From NCBI GenBank assembly GCA_030159075.1, contig BROG01000290.1, positions 552,501 to 616,500 of the forward strand: a DNA stretch of 64,000 nt, given 5' to 3'. The notes under the pieces are model-generated. The model saw only the letters and a program-made list of their open reading frames with translations, was not told the origin of the DNA and searched no databases. Of this stretch, positions 11,159-19,840 are shown piece after piece. Numbering within the stretch: position 1 is the stretch's first letter; each line of letters opens with the position of its first letter. This DNA comes from Atrina japonica (lineage: Eukaryota; Mollusca; Bivalvia; Pterioida; Pinnidae). Both the position numbers and the translations under genes were made by a program.

Positions 11159-11384
11159 TTATTTCATGATATCGGCGGGGATGATGCCCTTCTTGACCAA
11201 CATGTCTTTGGTGTACTCGGCGAGCGCAAACTCCAGGAGGATCATCCCGAAGTCCTTCGGGTCTAGATCCATCTTGGGCGCAGGCATCTTTAAGATTTTC
11301 TTGGAAAGTTGCGCATATCCGATGGGCAATTCCAGTACTGACGGCCCGCGTGATACACGGTGTTGATCAAATCTTTTTCGCTCA
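11159..11384 (-). pseudogene. Small Polinton protein (~75 residues), one frameshift
   Basis: The start at 11384 (MSEKDLINTVYHAG) reads 14 residues before a shift in the G/C run near 11344-11348. The downstream frame continues without stops to 11159, ending ...GIIPADIMK. The second half contains LDPKDFGMILLEFALAEYT, which looks helical and amphipathic. The leader is A-rich (TTTAAAATG). I do not recognise a family. It was missed by simple ORF calling because of the break. Confidence 0.6.
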
Positions 11385-11404
11385 TTTTAAAGACGAGAAA
11401 AAAA

Positions 11405-11545
11405 TTATTTATCGGGTTTTACCTCTTCTTCTTCTTCTCTACAATCGTGGACGTAGTGGACGTTAGCTTCCACTACTTGTGCGATCATGGCAACGAATAA
11501 ACTCGTGGTGATGATCCCGGACGCCATCAACGCCGCCGTGTTCAT
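11405..11545 (-). CDS. 46-residue single-pass membrane protein
   Basis: Intact small frame starting MNTAALMASGIITTSLFVAM. The hydrophobic stretch of about 22 residues is followed by an acidic tail with five consecutive glutamates. It fits neatly between two other minus-strand genes, with no alternative gene in the interval. No in-frame upstream ATG exists before a stop. The function is unknown; small membrane proteins are common in Polintons and their adintovirus relatives. Confidence 0.6.
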   Translation of the reverse strand: MNTAALMASGIITTSLFVAMIAQVVEANVHYVHDCREEEEEVKPDK

Positions 11546-11594
11546 GAACGTTCTCAGTGTCTCGTTACACAATTTTTAGTAGAAAAAAAAATAT

Positions 11595-11895
11595 TTAATA
11601 CATTTCGTGGGGATTGGGTTTCGATTCTTTAGGTTCTGGAGGAGGAGGCGGCGGCGGTGGTTGTTTTTTCGTGTAGATCAACAACAATCCGACGAGCGCG
11701 AGTCCGCCGCCCGCTAGCCATTTCCAGCTATCCTGGCTATTAGCATTGTTATCCTGGCTATTAGCATTGCTATCCTGACTATTAGCATTGCTATCCTGGC
11801 TAATGGCTTTACGACTCCACCTCTTTTGCGCCCCCTTCTTCCCCGCTTCCTGACGTTTCGGGTTCTTTATCGCTATGGCTTCTGCTGGTTCCCAT
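11595..11895 (-). CDS. Repeat-bearing single-pass membrane protein with Pro-rich tail (5' end uncertain)
   Basis: The clear part of the frame encodes a Lys/Arg-rich segment, then four tandem copies of a seven-residue repeat of the SQDSNAN type (21-bp DNA repeat, 11738-11803), a hydrophobic segment WKWLAGGGLALVGLLLIYTKK-like, and a tail with eight consecutive prolines ending HEMY. The only nearby ATG (11895) opens a different frame that stops after 28 residues. Either a frameshift lies between them, or this frame continues the upstream 153-residue gene, with which it is open back to about 11930. I cannot decide between these. The heptad count may vary between copies of the element. Confidence 0.5.
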
Positions 11896-11904
11896 CGTCT
11901 TTTT

Positions 11905-12366
11905 CTATATCCTCGATTTTTTAAACCCCGTTATATATCGGCTAGACGTGGCGGCTATGCTGAGAGGTGCCAAGTAGGCGCCGAAGTTGTGATACAGACT
12001 ACAGCACACTTCGCCGATGGCTGCGTCTAGGAACGGGTCTTCGTTCAGCTCTTCGATCAGTCTGGGGTCGTTTTTCAACTCGAAAAAATATTTAAGACCC
12101 TGGGCGTACAGAGTGATGAAGGAATTGGCGATCGATTTGCTCATGCGCATGCCGAGCCGTGCGTTTAACAGACGATTCAGGTTTTCCAGCTCCTTGTCGT
12201 TCATCTTTTCCAAATCGGTAGTGGTCACGTCTTTTCCTAGAAAATGACGCGCGCGTCCGGATCCGACGATGGTCGACAGCCTGTCTTTGGTAGATATATC
12301 CGTCGTGGTCCTGTCTTTGGTAGATATATCTGTCGTACCGTTCGCTAATATCTCGCTCCCGTTCAT
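11905..12366 (-). CDS. Polinton hypothetical protein, 153 residues
   Basis: Intact. The N-terminal 30 residues include a ten-residue direct duplication (TTDISTKDR twice), matched by a 30-bp DNA duplication at 12278-12333. The middle is helical and charged (LEKMNDKELENLNRLLNARLG), followed by a conserved-looking hydrophobic/aromatic C-terminal half with CCSLYHNFGAYLAPLS. No enzyme motif is seen. It sits in the minus-strand block between small membrane proteins. The family is not recognised. Confidence 0.65.
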   Translation of the reverse strand: MNGSEILANGTTDISTKDRTTTDISTKDRLSTIVGSGRARHFLGKDVTTTDLEKMNDKELENLNRLLNARLGMRMSKSIANSFITLYAQGLKYFFELKNDPRLIEELNEDPFLDAAIGEVCCSLYHNFGAYLAPLSIAATSSRYITGFKKSRI

Positions 12367-12390
12367 CGTTTTTAAGAGAGATATAATTTT

Positions 12391-12534
12391 TTATAAAGAC
12401 TGCAAAAGTTTTCTCAGCCATCGGCGATAACGTTCTAATCGTAGTAGATGCAGAATCATGAACAGTAAGAGTAATGCCCATACCGCGATAAACGAGAGCA
12501 GGGCAAAGACGAGCATTTCGGTGAACCGTTTCAT
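12391..12534 (-). CDS. 47-residue single-pass membrane protein
   Basis: The frame starts MKRFTEMLVFALLSFIAVWA and continues hydrophobic through LLLLFMILHLL, then an Arg-rich end (RLERYRRWLRK). A strong transmembrane helix with a basic C-terminal side suggests a small anchored protein. The gene exactly fills the gap between its neighbours and is preceded by TATAAAAACAATG. The function is unknown. Confidence 0.65.
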   Translation of the reverse strand: MKRFTEMLVFALLSFIAVWALLLLFMILHLLRLERYRRWLRKLLQSL

Positions 12535-12554
12535 TGTTTTTATAATACTCAGGC

Positions 12555-13118
12555 TTAATGAGATTTGGATTTCTTTATGAGCTCTTGGAGCTGCTTGCCC
12601 AAGTCCTCCGTCTCTTGGTTCGACTCCTTTTCTAAGTCCTTAGAATACAGTTTGTCCTTCATCTCGCGATACTTGATCAGCTCGCGGGACACGGCTGTGA
12701 ATTCTTCCTCCGTGATCTTCCCGTCCTCGAGCGCGCGACTCACCAGATCCGAGATTGAATTCAATTTACTCTCAGCGAGTTTGATGATCTTGAGCTGCTT
12801 GTCCGATTTCTTCGACAGTAATCGCCTGATGCCCTTCATGGCCAATCCCACTGACCCCACGGTCAGGGCCACGATCTGGAGAGGCAGACCCGCGACGGGT
12901 ACGATAAATCCTACTCCCCCGACAACGGCACTCCCCAAGATGAGGGCCCCGTCGACACTGTCGGCGGTGTTCACGATTCGCTTATACTTTTTGTGCATGC
13001 TCTTCCGCGTCTCGATCTCTCGCCGAAACGTCTGTTCGATCTCGCCGATGCGTTTGAGACGATAGTGTTGCGGATCGAGTTCTAACGTCGGGTTCAATGC
13101 ATTTTCTTCTTTACTCAT
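12555..13118 (-). CDS. Conserved Polinton membrane protein, 187 residues
   Basis: Intact. A charged N-terminal helix (residues 1-50) is followed by two adjacent Gly/Val/Ala-rich hydrophobic segments (about 56-95, GALILGSAVVGGVGFIVPVA then LQIVALTVGSVGLAMKG). A long charged C-terminal helical region has EDGKITEEEF-type EF-like spacing and YREMKD. The arrangement 'helix, hydrophobic hairpin, helix' is recurrent in invertebrate Polintons (from memory). The role is unknown; insertion into a membrane is likely. Confidence 0.7.
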   Translation of the reverse strand: MSKEENALNPTLELDPQHYRLKRIGEIEQTFRREIETRKSMHKKYKRIVNTADSVDGALILGSAVVGGVGFIVPVAGLPLQIVALTVGSVGLAMKGIRRLLSKKSDKQLKIIKLAESKLNSISDLVSRALEDGKITEEEFTAVSRELIKYREMKDKLYSKDLEKESNQETEDLGKQLQELIKKSKSH

Positions 13119-13142
13119 CCTTCCTTTTTTAATGAAAAATTT

Positions 13143-13556
13143 TTATATGTCGAGAACGACGACGCCGTTGACGGTGCCCGCTTTCGATCCTTTGTTCACG
13201 CCGACGGTGATGACGTCGCCCGACGTCACCCGCAACGGTGGATTCAACGGGACGATCTCGCCGGTCTTAGTCTGAAAGGTCTCGTATTTCACGTCGTTCA
13301 CGAGCGTCACATCCAGTTCCCCCAAAAATCCCAGACGGATGACGTAACCGTCGAACAAGATCGTCGTGCCCAGCTGCGGCCTGATTCTTCCGTTTTTAGT
13401 CACGTCGAATTGGAACGTGTTCATGATGCGACGGCTTTTGGCCAACGCGGTGATCTCCTCTTTGGCATCATTGATGTCTTTCAAGAGTCTCTCATTCAGA
13501 TCCTCCGCCAGTTCTTCCCTTTCCAAGTCTTCGTAATAGAATCCCGATCTAGACAT
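13143..13556 (-). CDS. Polinton hypothetical beta-rich protein, 137 residues
   Basis: Intact. An acidic helical N terminus (about 1-45) is followed by a Val/Thr/Gly-rich region of alternating hydrophobic residues, e.g. GTTILFDGYVIRLGF and SGDVITVGVNKG, which looks like a small beta domain. It lies directly downstream of the penton-like gene with a 6-base gap and the leader CTATAAATAAAAATG. A minor virion component is plausible from position only. Confidence 0.6.
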   Translation of the reverse strand: MSRSGFYYEDLEREELAEDLNERLLKDINDAKEEITALAKSRRIMNTFQFDVTKNGRIRPQLGTTILFDGYVIRLGFLGELDVTLVNDVKYETFQTKTGEIVPLNPPLRVTSGDVITVGVNKGSKAGTVNGVVVLDI

Positions 13557-13562
13557 TTTTAT

Positions 13563-14225
13563 TTATAGATTTTTCTTAAATTCCAAGAGAATGTGAACGG
13601 GATGGCCGTGATTGTCGATGGGGTTGCCCTCCTCGTCTTTTAGACGTATCGTTAATTCCGAGATGCGATCGCGTCTCAACGTTAAGAACACAGGGCGTTC
13701 GACGTCTTTTTCGTACAACTCGGAAAATTTCACGTTGGGACAAGGCAGGGACATGAGGATGTCCTTCACCGTACCGTCTCTGATGCCCTCCTCCAGCTCG
13801 TCGAGATGAACGTTGAGGAGTTCCACCGGTTGCAGGTTGATGCTCTGGCTCGAGGAGATGGTCCCGCCGAGAGACACATTCGCGCGAATGCCAAGAATCT
13901 TGCCGATTTCCGGCGGAAGCTCCACCGCCGTACTGCTCGAACCGTCGATTCTCAATCTCGTGGTGGTCTTGTCCAGGAATACCTTGTCGAAGTATTTCGC
14001 GAGAATTCGTCGTAGGTCGGTGAAGGTGTACGACCCGGCGTGCACGCTTTGGACTTTAAGTCTGTCTCCCTCTTTGACGTAGCGTATCTCCACGTCTTTC
14101 TTAACGTTGTACAACCCGTTGAAAAAACGGATGGACTTGACGCCCACACACCACCCGCCGTTCGCGTTGTCGATGTAGCGAGAGAGTTTTACGGGTTTTC
14201 CGATGTCCGTCACGAGATAGAACAT
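13563..14225 (-). CDS. Penton-like minor capsid protein candidate (PX type)
   Basis: 220 residues, intact. It begins MFYLVTDIGKPV and contains GGWCVGVKSIRF, LPPEIGKILGI and a C-terminal block ending in a beta-strand-rich ILLEFKK. The predicted pattern is almost all beta, compatible with the single jelly-roll penton-type protein that Polintons encode beside the major capsid protein. The size is right. The assignment rests on pattern and position, not on an alignment. It is divergently transcribed from the gene at 14267. Confidence 0.5.
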   Translation of the reverse strand: MFYLVTDIGKPVKLSRYIDNANGGWCVGVKSIRFFNGLYNVKKDVEIRYVKEGDRLKVQSVHAGSYTFTDLRRILAKYFDKVFLDKTTTRLRIDGSSSTAVELPPEIGKILGIRANVSLGGTISSSQSINLQPVELLNVHLDELEEGIRDGTVKDILMSLPCPNVKFSELYEKDVERPVFLTLRRDRISELTIRLKDEEGNPIDNHGHPVHILLEFKKNL

Positions 14226-14266
14226 GCTGTTTTTAATATTAATAAATCTTAACTAAAAAAGAGAGA

Positions 14267-15330
14267 ATGAACGTCTACGAGTATAGAGAGAATCTAGATC
14301 TGTCGTCGTTCGACGTCTACGTCAACGCGACCAAAAAGTTTCGCGCGTCGTTCGAGAACATCTTCGTCAAGTACAACAACCCGGACGTCTTCGAGGACGG
14401 CACGTCGAAGTACTACGCCATGCTGAAGCGGTGGTACCGGCATCCCATCGAGGGATTCTGGCAGAACCAGCTGAATTTCGCGGTGTGGTGCGCCACGACC
14501 GGATGCGGCGTGACGCTGGACATGGGAAACGACCACCTGTCCAAGTCGTTCTTCCGGTTCCACATCTACTATCAGATCAGAAGGATCCTGCAGGAGATCG
14601 CCGCCCCCTTACCCAGCGACGCCGACTTCGAGCACTTCACGAACGTCGACGCGTCGGCGTACCAGCGGATCTGTCGCGAATTCGGGGTGCCGGTCGACGC
14701 GGACTGGAAGATCAAGGGGACTATCTTCGGGAAATATAACACGAAGTGGTCCACCTTCATCGCGAACCGACCGGAGGGGTTCACGCTTCCGGGTCTGGCC
14801 AGACTGGACGCGTCCATCCGAGTCTTCGCCTGGGCGATCCTGGGCTCGCAGGGGGAGACGAGGGCCTCGATCGTGGACGCCGGTGCCACGTCGCTGGACG
14901 CCCAGAAACAGTTCCTGGTCAACGTCGAGGACGCCATCAACCGACCGCTCGACCTGCCCGCCGACATCTCGCGCTACGAAGACTGTCTGAAGTACGCCAA
15001 TTCCAAGCTCGACTACGTCGTCCATCCGGGACTCTACATGCTGCCCAGCAACATGGAGCTGAACATCGGCAAGAACATCGCCGACTACAATAACGAGATC
15101 TTGATCGCCCCGACACCACGACGCCCGGAACGAACGTCGACCTCAACGCGAAAACGTTTGCGCGGGATAAACCTCCTCCCGTAGAGATCACACCGCCTTC
15201 ACCTCCCGTAGAGATCACACCGCCGCCGTCAGCGCTACAGGGCAAGCCGTCAGACGATCACGAGGATCAGAAGGCCGCCGTCTTGGCTCTAGCGTTACTT
15301 TCTTTTCTTGTCTTCGTCGAGTTTCGTTAA
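14267..15330 (+). pseudogene. Conserved Polinton protein with Cys-rich core and C-terminal membrane anchor, one frameshift
   Basis: The main frame runs 14267 to about 15107 and includes a WCATTGCGV signature (near residue 69) that I associate with a widespread but unnamed Polinton protein. At the CCCC run near 15107-15112 the frame shifts. The next frame is open to 15330 and encodes a Pro-rich stretch with two copies of PPVEITPP (24-bp tandem repeat around 15172-15222) and a terminal hydrophobic helix (AVLALALLSFLVFVEF). Reading only the first frame would give a false 305-residue product ending at 15184. Its 3' end overlaps that of the minus-strand gene by 36 bp. The function is unknown; a membrane-anchored structural role is inference. 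Confidence 0.65.
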
Positions 15331-16808
15331 CAACCAACCGACGACGACCATGCCCAACACCCACAGATCACATCGCCGTCTTGCCGAGCGTCGACAAGAT
15401 CCAGGACACGATGGCGCCCAAGATACCCGGCAACGCTTCGCCGATCTTGACGGCCAATCTCGCGAGCAATTTACCGATCGCGTCCAGCTGTTTCTTGATC
15501 CATTCCTTCGCTCCTCCCTCCTTGTTGGGAGGTGGTGATGGAGTGGGTGGTGGTGGGCTCGTCCCCGGAAGGAGCAATTCGACCAAGAAACCTATCGTCA
15601 TGCCGATCGCCGTCAGGACGCTGAAGATGGTGATGCCCTGTTCCTTGAACAGTTCGATGATTCTCTCTCTCAAGGGGAGATTATCGTCGACTAACTTCTT
15701 GATAGGCTCTGCTACTTCAGCCAGTCGCAATCGCAAGTCACCCTTGAGAGCAGCGATACTGTCTTTAGCCCCATCGAGTTCACCGCGCGCTTTATTTATC
15801 TCCTTATCGAGCCATTGTTTTTCATCCGGATTGTTTTCTTTGAGTCTTTCTTCCCATCCAGATATTAAATGTTCGAGTTCCACTCTCTTAGCTTCTTGAA
15901 TTTTTAATGCACCGCGAATGGTTTGTAGGGCCTTATCCAACCCTAACAGTTCTCTCATGGGTAGTGATTCTTGTTCCCCCACCGCAGCGGCGAAATTGTG
16001 TATACTCCCCGATACGTTTGATATTTTACCGTCTAATTGTTTGGGAGTCGTCTCGTCGGTCAATGACCTTTCTGCGTCGTTGACGTTATCTTCTACTTCT
16101 TGCGCCGGTTCTTGGTATAGACCCAGAGATCTGACAAACTTTGCACCTGTTCTTTCTATTTTTGCATTAGGGTCGTCTTTTTGTAAATCTCTTTCTTCGG
16201 CTCGTTCTATGGCGTTTACTCTATCTCTCAACGTGCTTGCTATTACAAATTTATTTGGATTACGTTTATCGTTTAATAAAATCTGTTTATCTTTCCAATT
16301 GGCATATAAATTATCATCTCATCGGATGAAAATTCTCTTATTTCATTAGGCCTAGCTCCAAATTTCTTTCTCCATCTATTGAATACTTTAATAGTTCTAA
16401 GACGTTCTCTTTGATTTCCTTCAGCCTCGATGTGGGGGTCTGGAGTATTCAACATGCCTTCTTCTGGAGGAACAATAAACCACGGACCTCTTATAGTGCC
16501 CCCGATGGTGGGACCTGACTGTTTTTTATTTAGAGGAGTTGACATATCATCATTATCCCACTGGTCTTCTATAGTAGGTTCGGTGTGTGTGAAGGACGTC
16601 TCCGCAGTATCTCGAGAGACATTACCCTTATCCGGAGGATTAAAAAGATCCTGCGGATTCTGTTTTCAACCGCGGGCTGGGGATTGCCAGCATCTTGATT
16701 TCGAGGGTCATCGACCGTATTCGAAGGATTATCTTGCATTTCGTACTCTTCATTGGGTGGAGCACCCTGTTCTTCATTATTCTTTGATGTATCTGGAAGC
16801 ACATCCAT
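15295..16808 (-). pseudogene. Long Polinton membrane/coiled-coil protein, three frameshifts
   Basis: The start at 16808 (MDVLPDTSKNNEEQ) opens a polar, disordered region. Shifts occur near 16655-16665 (T run), 16296-16300 and 15372-15378. The parts read as: an acidic disordered N terminus; a mid-region with GPWFIVPPEEG; a long coiled coil (around 15700-15950); a hydrophobic segment (SVLTAIGMTIGFLVELLLP); a Pro-rich linker; and two further hydrophobic segments ending at 15295 with a basic tail. The total is about 500 residues. The recurring LPGILGAIVSWILSTLGKT block is common in Polinton proteins (from memory). The role is unknown, but the layout suggests a membrane-anchored virion or assembly protein. 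It is divergent from the capsid gene through a palindromic promoter. Confidence 0.65.
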
Positions 16809-16824
16809 TTTAAAACGCTTTAAA

Positions 16825-16846
16825 TTTTTTATTACGTAATAAAAAA
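16825..16846. promoter_or_regulatory. Perfect 22-bp palindrome in divergent promoter
   Basis: Six T, then ATTACGTAAT, then six A, centred between 16835 and 16836. It lies 16 bases from the start of the minus-strand gene and 3 bases before the capsid gene start. A shared operator for a dimeric regulator is inference. Confidence 0.5.
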
Positions 16847-16849
16847 AAG

Positions 16850-18135
16850 ATGATGAATTACGGGCACATTCTCAATCCCGATAGGAAATTGCGCACTGCC
16901 TTCGGCGTGAAGGGTATACGCCAAACGGTGACCGTGTCCCACAATCCTTCGAGCATCGAAGAAAAACCAAACGTTGACGGTTCGTTTTCCCAATCTGAGC
17001 GAGAACGACGTCATCGTCCCCAGAAGCACGAGACTATGCTTCGACATGGAAGTCGCCGTGGAGGGTGGCGATCTCACCAAAACGGGTGTTTATAATAATC
17101 TGGGACGCAACATCGTCAAGAAAATCGAGAGTGAAGATCTCGGGAAACACCGTTCAGACCATAGACGATGCAGATAAATTCTTCGTCTATAAACGATCTT
17201 TGGAAAGTGGAAGACGAGGTAACATGGCCTATCAGGGGATACAGACTAACGATCTAAATATAATAAGAGCAAAACCCACCAGCTATAAAATACCCCGCGA
17301 CACCAACGAAGACTATGAAATTGTTGCGACGTTCGGGAATCGCTTTTGCATTCCCTTGGATTTCGAAATCTTGGAGACGAGCGAACCCTTTTATCAAGCG
17401 GGGTTACAAGATCGTTTGGAATACATGCTGACGTTTAACGACGCCATACACGTCGTCCTGACGGATCCCAGCGACGCCGATAAAGCGATAAGTTATAAGG
17501 CGACCAACATCGCGTTGGAGTTCGAGAAAATCACCGACGAGCATCTCGCTCGCAGCATCAGACAGAGGTACACGGGGAAACACGCCTATTACTTCAACCA
17601 AATATTGCGATATCGCAAAACGACGATGAGTAAATCGGACGGTATCCTCAATTATCAGATCAACACCCCCGCGAAGTCTCTCTCGGGCATTCTGTTTCTC
17701 TTCAAAGACATTTCTATCAACGATCCGGAAAAATTTTATAATCCGAGAATCACCAAAGTGGAAACAACCATCGAGGGACAACCGAACCAACTGTTCGGCA
17801 TGAGACCGCATCACCACTTTGACGAGATTGAAAAGTTTTTCTCCCTGAATCGCGAAACCGTCACGGAAACGATCGTCAAGGAACTCGACCTGAGCAACGT
17901 GACTCTGGGGAAATATCTCAAAGATCATTACGCACTCTGGTTGGACTTGCGGACGACACCCGAAAACCATCTCCACGGCACGGGTCGCAAGCTACAAAAC
18001 ATCAGCGAAGGCGTTTCCGTCCGCATCGAGAAAACACCCGAAACCGACACCGATCCTGTAGACGTTTACATCTTCGTCGTCAAGGACGGACAGATCAACA
18101 TGTCGGATGGTCGTTTCGCGAGTGTCATCTCTTAA
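16850..18135 (+). pseudogene. Major capsid protein candidate (double jelly-roll, PY type), two frameshifts
   Basis: About 428 residues when the three frames are considered together. The first frame (16850 to ~16965) ends at a five-A run. The second (to ~17125) includes NLSENDVIVP and NNLGRNIVKKI. The third runs uninterrupted to 18135 and includes FNDAIHVVL, PAKSLSGILFLF, FYNPRI, TIEGQPNQLFGM, ALWLDLRT, HGTGRKLQN and SEGVSV. These phrases recur in a protein family present in most invertebrate Polintons that I take to be the hexon-like capsid protein. Size and beta-rich pattern agree. The remaining uncertainty is whether this, rather than a neighbour, is the true hexon. It is followed by the packaging ATPase 26 bases downstream, a common order. 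Confidence 0.65.
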
Positions 18136-18161
18136 GAAAAATTAAAATCCTATAAGAAAAA

Positions 18162-18798
18162 ATGTTCACGCAAAAACCTCACGCCGCCATGATCGTAGGC
18201 GCCTCCGGATCCGGGAAGACGGAATTCGTCCTCGATCTCCTGGAAACCGAATACAAAGACGTCTTCGAGCACATCGTGATCCTGTGCCCCACGATCAAAC
18301 ACAAACAAGGCCTATAAATCGAGAAAGTGGATAGGCGAAGATTTAAAACATCCCAAAGACAAACGAGTCGTCATCGTCAACCCCGTCTGTCAGAAAACGG
18401 GGGAAGAGCAATTACTGGAGTTTGTTGCGTCACTTTTACAACATTTACGAGGAACGTCCACGTTGTACATCATCGACGACTGTTCGGCCACGAAGCAGAT
18501 CAAGAAGAAGGCGGACGCCCTGTCCATGTTAGCATTTTCGGGAAGACACGCCGACCAGTCCGTTGTGGATCTTGACGCAACGCTACAACAGCGCGTCTAA
18601 GGATTTTAGATCGCAAATCAAGTGGATCGCCCTCTTCTTCATCAAAGACGAGTTCAGCTTCAACGAATGTATGAAGGAAAACACAACGCCATTCCAAAAG
18701 AGGAGAGGGAACGTCTCATGCGCGAGCTGTTGCAGCGCGAATACTCCAAACTGATCTTGCGGACGGAACGGCCGATGGATTATGAGTTTATAGAATAA
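18162..18798 (+). pseudogene. FtsK/HerA-like genome-packaging ATPase, three frameshifts
   Basis: Walker A GASGSGKTEF (residues 13-22) and Walker B TLYIIDDCSA (near 18465) identify the A32-like packaging ATPase that drives DNA into capsids. A sensor-like region WILTQRYNSA follows. Frames change near 18309, 18561-18566 and 18681-18690, and the last frame ends at 18798. The uninterrupted length would be about 210 residues, normal for Polintons. No nonsense substitutions were seen. It lies immediately downstream of the capsid gene behind an A-rich leader (TATAAGAAAAAATG), and its stop codon lies inside the left arm of a hairpin. Confidence 0.9.
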
Positions 18799-18824
18799 TT
18801 TATATTTTGTGTAAAATATAAATT
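18797..18824. terminator. 12-bp-stem hairpin between convergent ATPase and Trp-rich genes
   Basis: Arms AATTTATATTTT and AAAATATAAATT are separated by GTGT. This is the same stem length and loop size as the hairpin at 9737, and the outer six pairs are identical. It overlaps the ATPase stop codon. Confidence 0.6.
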
Positions 18825-18845
18825 AACGGAAAGGAAAATACATCA

Positions 18846-19781
18846 TCACTCCTCGTCATCGGATAGGCCATCTTCCCACGGCTCCTCGTCATCGGTCACC
18901 TCATACTCCCACGGCTCTTCACCATAAACATAACTCGCAACCCATAATACGGACGGATCCCACGGATCCTCAAAGGAGTTGGAATGATACCAAGCATATT
19001 TATTATACCAATTTACATTAGGGTCCCACGGCTCGTCGGGTCCTTCGGCGTTAAAAAACACCCAGCCGGTTTTAAAACACCAGTTAATAGTAGGATCCCA
19101 GGGTTCATGCTCTGCAGAGCAATTGTAAAAGTTAAACCACCGATGCTTATTATACCAATTAACTTTAGGATCCCAAGACTCGGGATTGCGAGATGATTTA
19201 TTATATTTAACCCACGCATTAAAATTTTCATTGAAACAAGAAGGGTCTTTTTGTGGATTAACAAATAATAATCTTCGACGCCAACCGATGTCGGGATTCC
19301 AAACTTCATCCTTATTTAACTCGAGATTATAACGATACCAATCGCGTTTATTATGCCAATCGCGTGTATAAACGCACTCCTTATTCCACGTCTCGTCAAG
19401 GTTATCCCACGGCTCTCCTAACCCTGTATCCCGGTTATAACATTGCCATTGATAATCATTATACCAATGTCGCTTACTATCCCATAAATTATTCGCTCGA
19501 TAATAGCAAAACCAATAAAATTTGTTTCGCCAATCGACATCTTCTTGCCATTCGTCTTCTCCTCCGTAAGCACGAAATAACGACCAATACGCATGATGAT
19601 TAGGCGCTTTTTCCTCGCACATATACGGGAAAAGCTCTTGAATGAATGGATAAGAATACCTCTCCTGTTCGATAATATCTATAAGTGATCTATAGTATAA
19701 TATCCTGAGGCTCGATGGGGTATAGGACATTTGTTTATCATCTATAACACGAACACAAAGACTCTGTAAACTCGACACCAT
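18846..19781 (-). CDS. Tryptophan-rich tandem-repeat protein with BC-box-like N terminus
   Basis: 311 residues, intact, with 27 tryptophans. After an N-terminal ~75-residue domain come about ten degenerate repeats of 20-35 residues built on PWDP..NWYNK..W (best copies at about residues 200-290), shortening into two acidic EEPWE units at the C terminus. The N terminus reads SLQSLCVRVI, which fits the elongin-BC box pattern [TSP]-L-x3-C-x3-[VIL], followed by a TPSSL segment where SOCS boxes carry the cullin-5 element. Recruitment of a host ubiquitin ligase is therefore a hypothesis; the motif is short and can occur by chance. I know of no described Polinton protein like this. Base composition is more AT-rich than the core genes, suggesting separate acquisition. 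It is convergent with the ATPase. Confidence 0.75.
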   Translation of the reverse strand: MVSSLQSLCVRVIDDKQMSYTPSSLRILYYRSLIDIIEQERYSYPFIQELFPYMCEEKAPNHHAYWSLFRAYGGEDEWQEDVDWRNKFYWFCYYRANNLWDSKRHWYNDYQWQCYNRDTGLGEPWDNLDETWNKECVYTRDWHNKRDWYRYNLELNKDEVWNPDIGWRRRLLFVNPQKDPSCFNENFNAWVKYNKSSRNPESWDPKVNWYNKHRWFNFYNCSAEHEPWDPTINWCFKTGWVFFNAEGPDEPWDPNVNWYNKYAWYHSNSFEDPWDPSVLWVASYVYGEEPWEYEVTDDEEPWEDGLSDDEE

Positions 19782-19840
19782 CTCGTTTTTCTATAACCCC
19801 GAGTTTTCTTAACGAATTTTCATATTATAACGATTAAATC

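Noticed and set aside
17404..17976. Minus-strand 190-residue frame
   Set aside because: It is the shadow of the capsid-like gene, whose plus-strand frame carries the conserved blocks.
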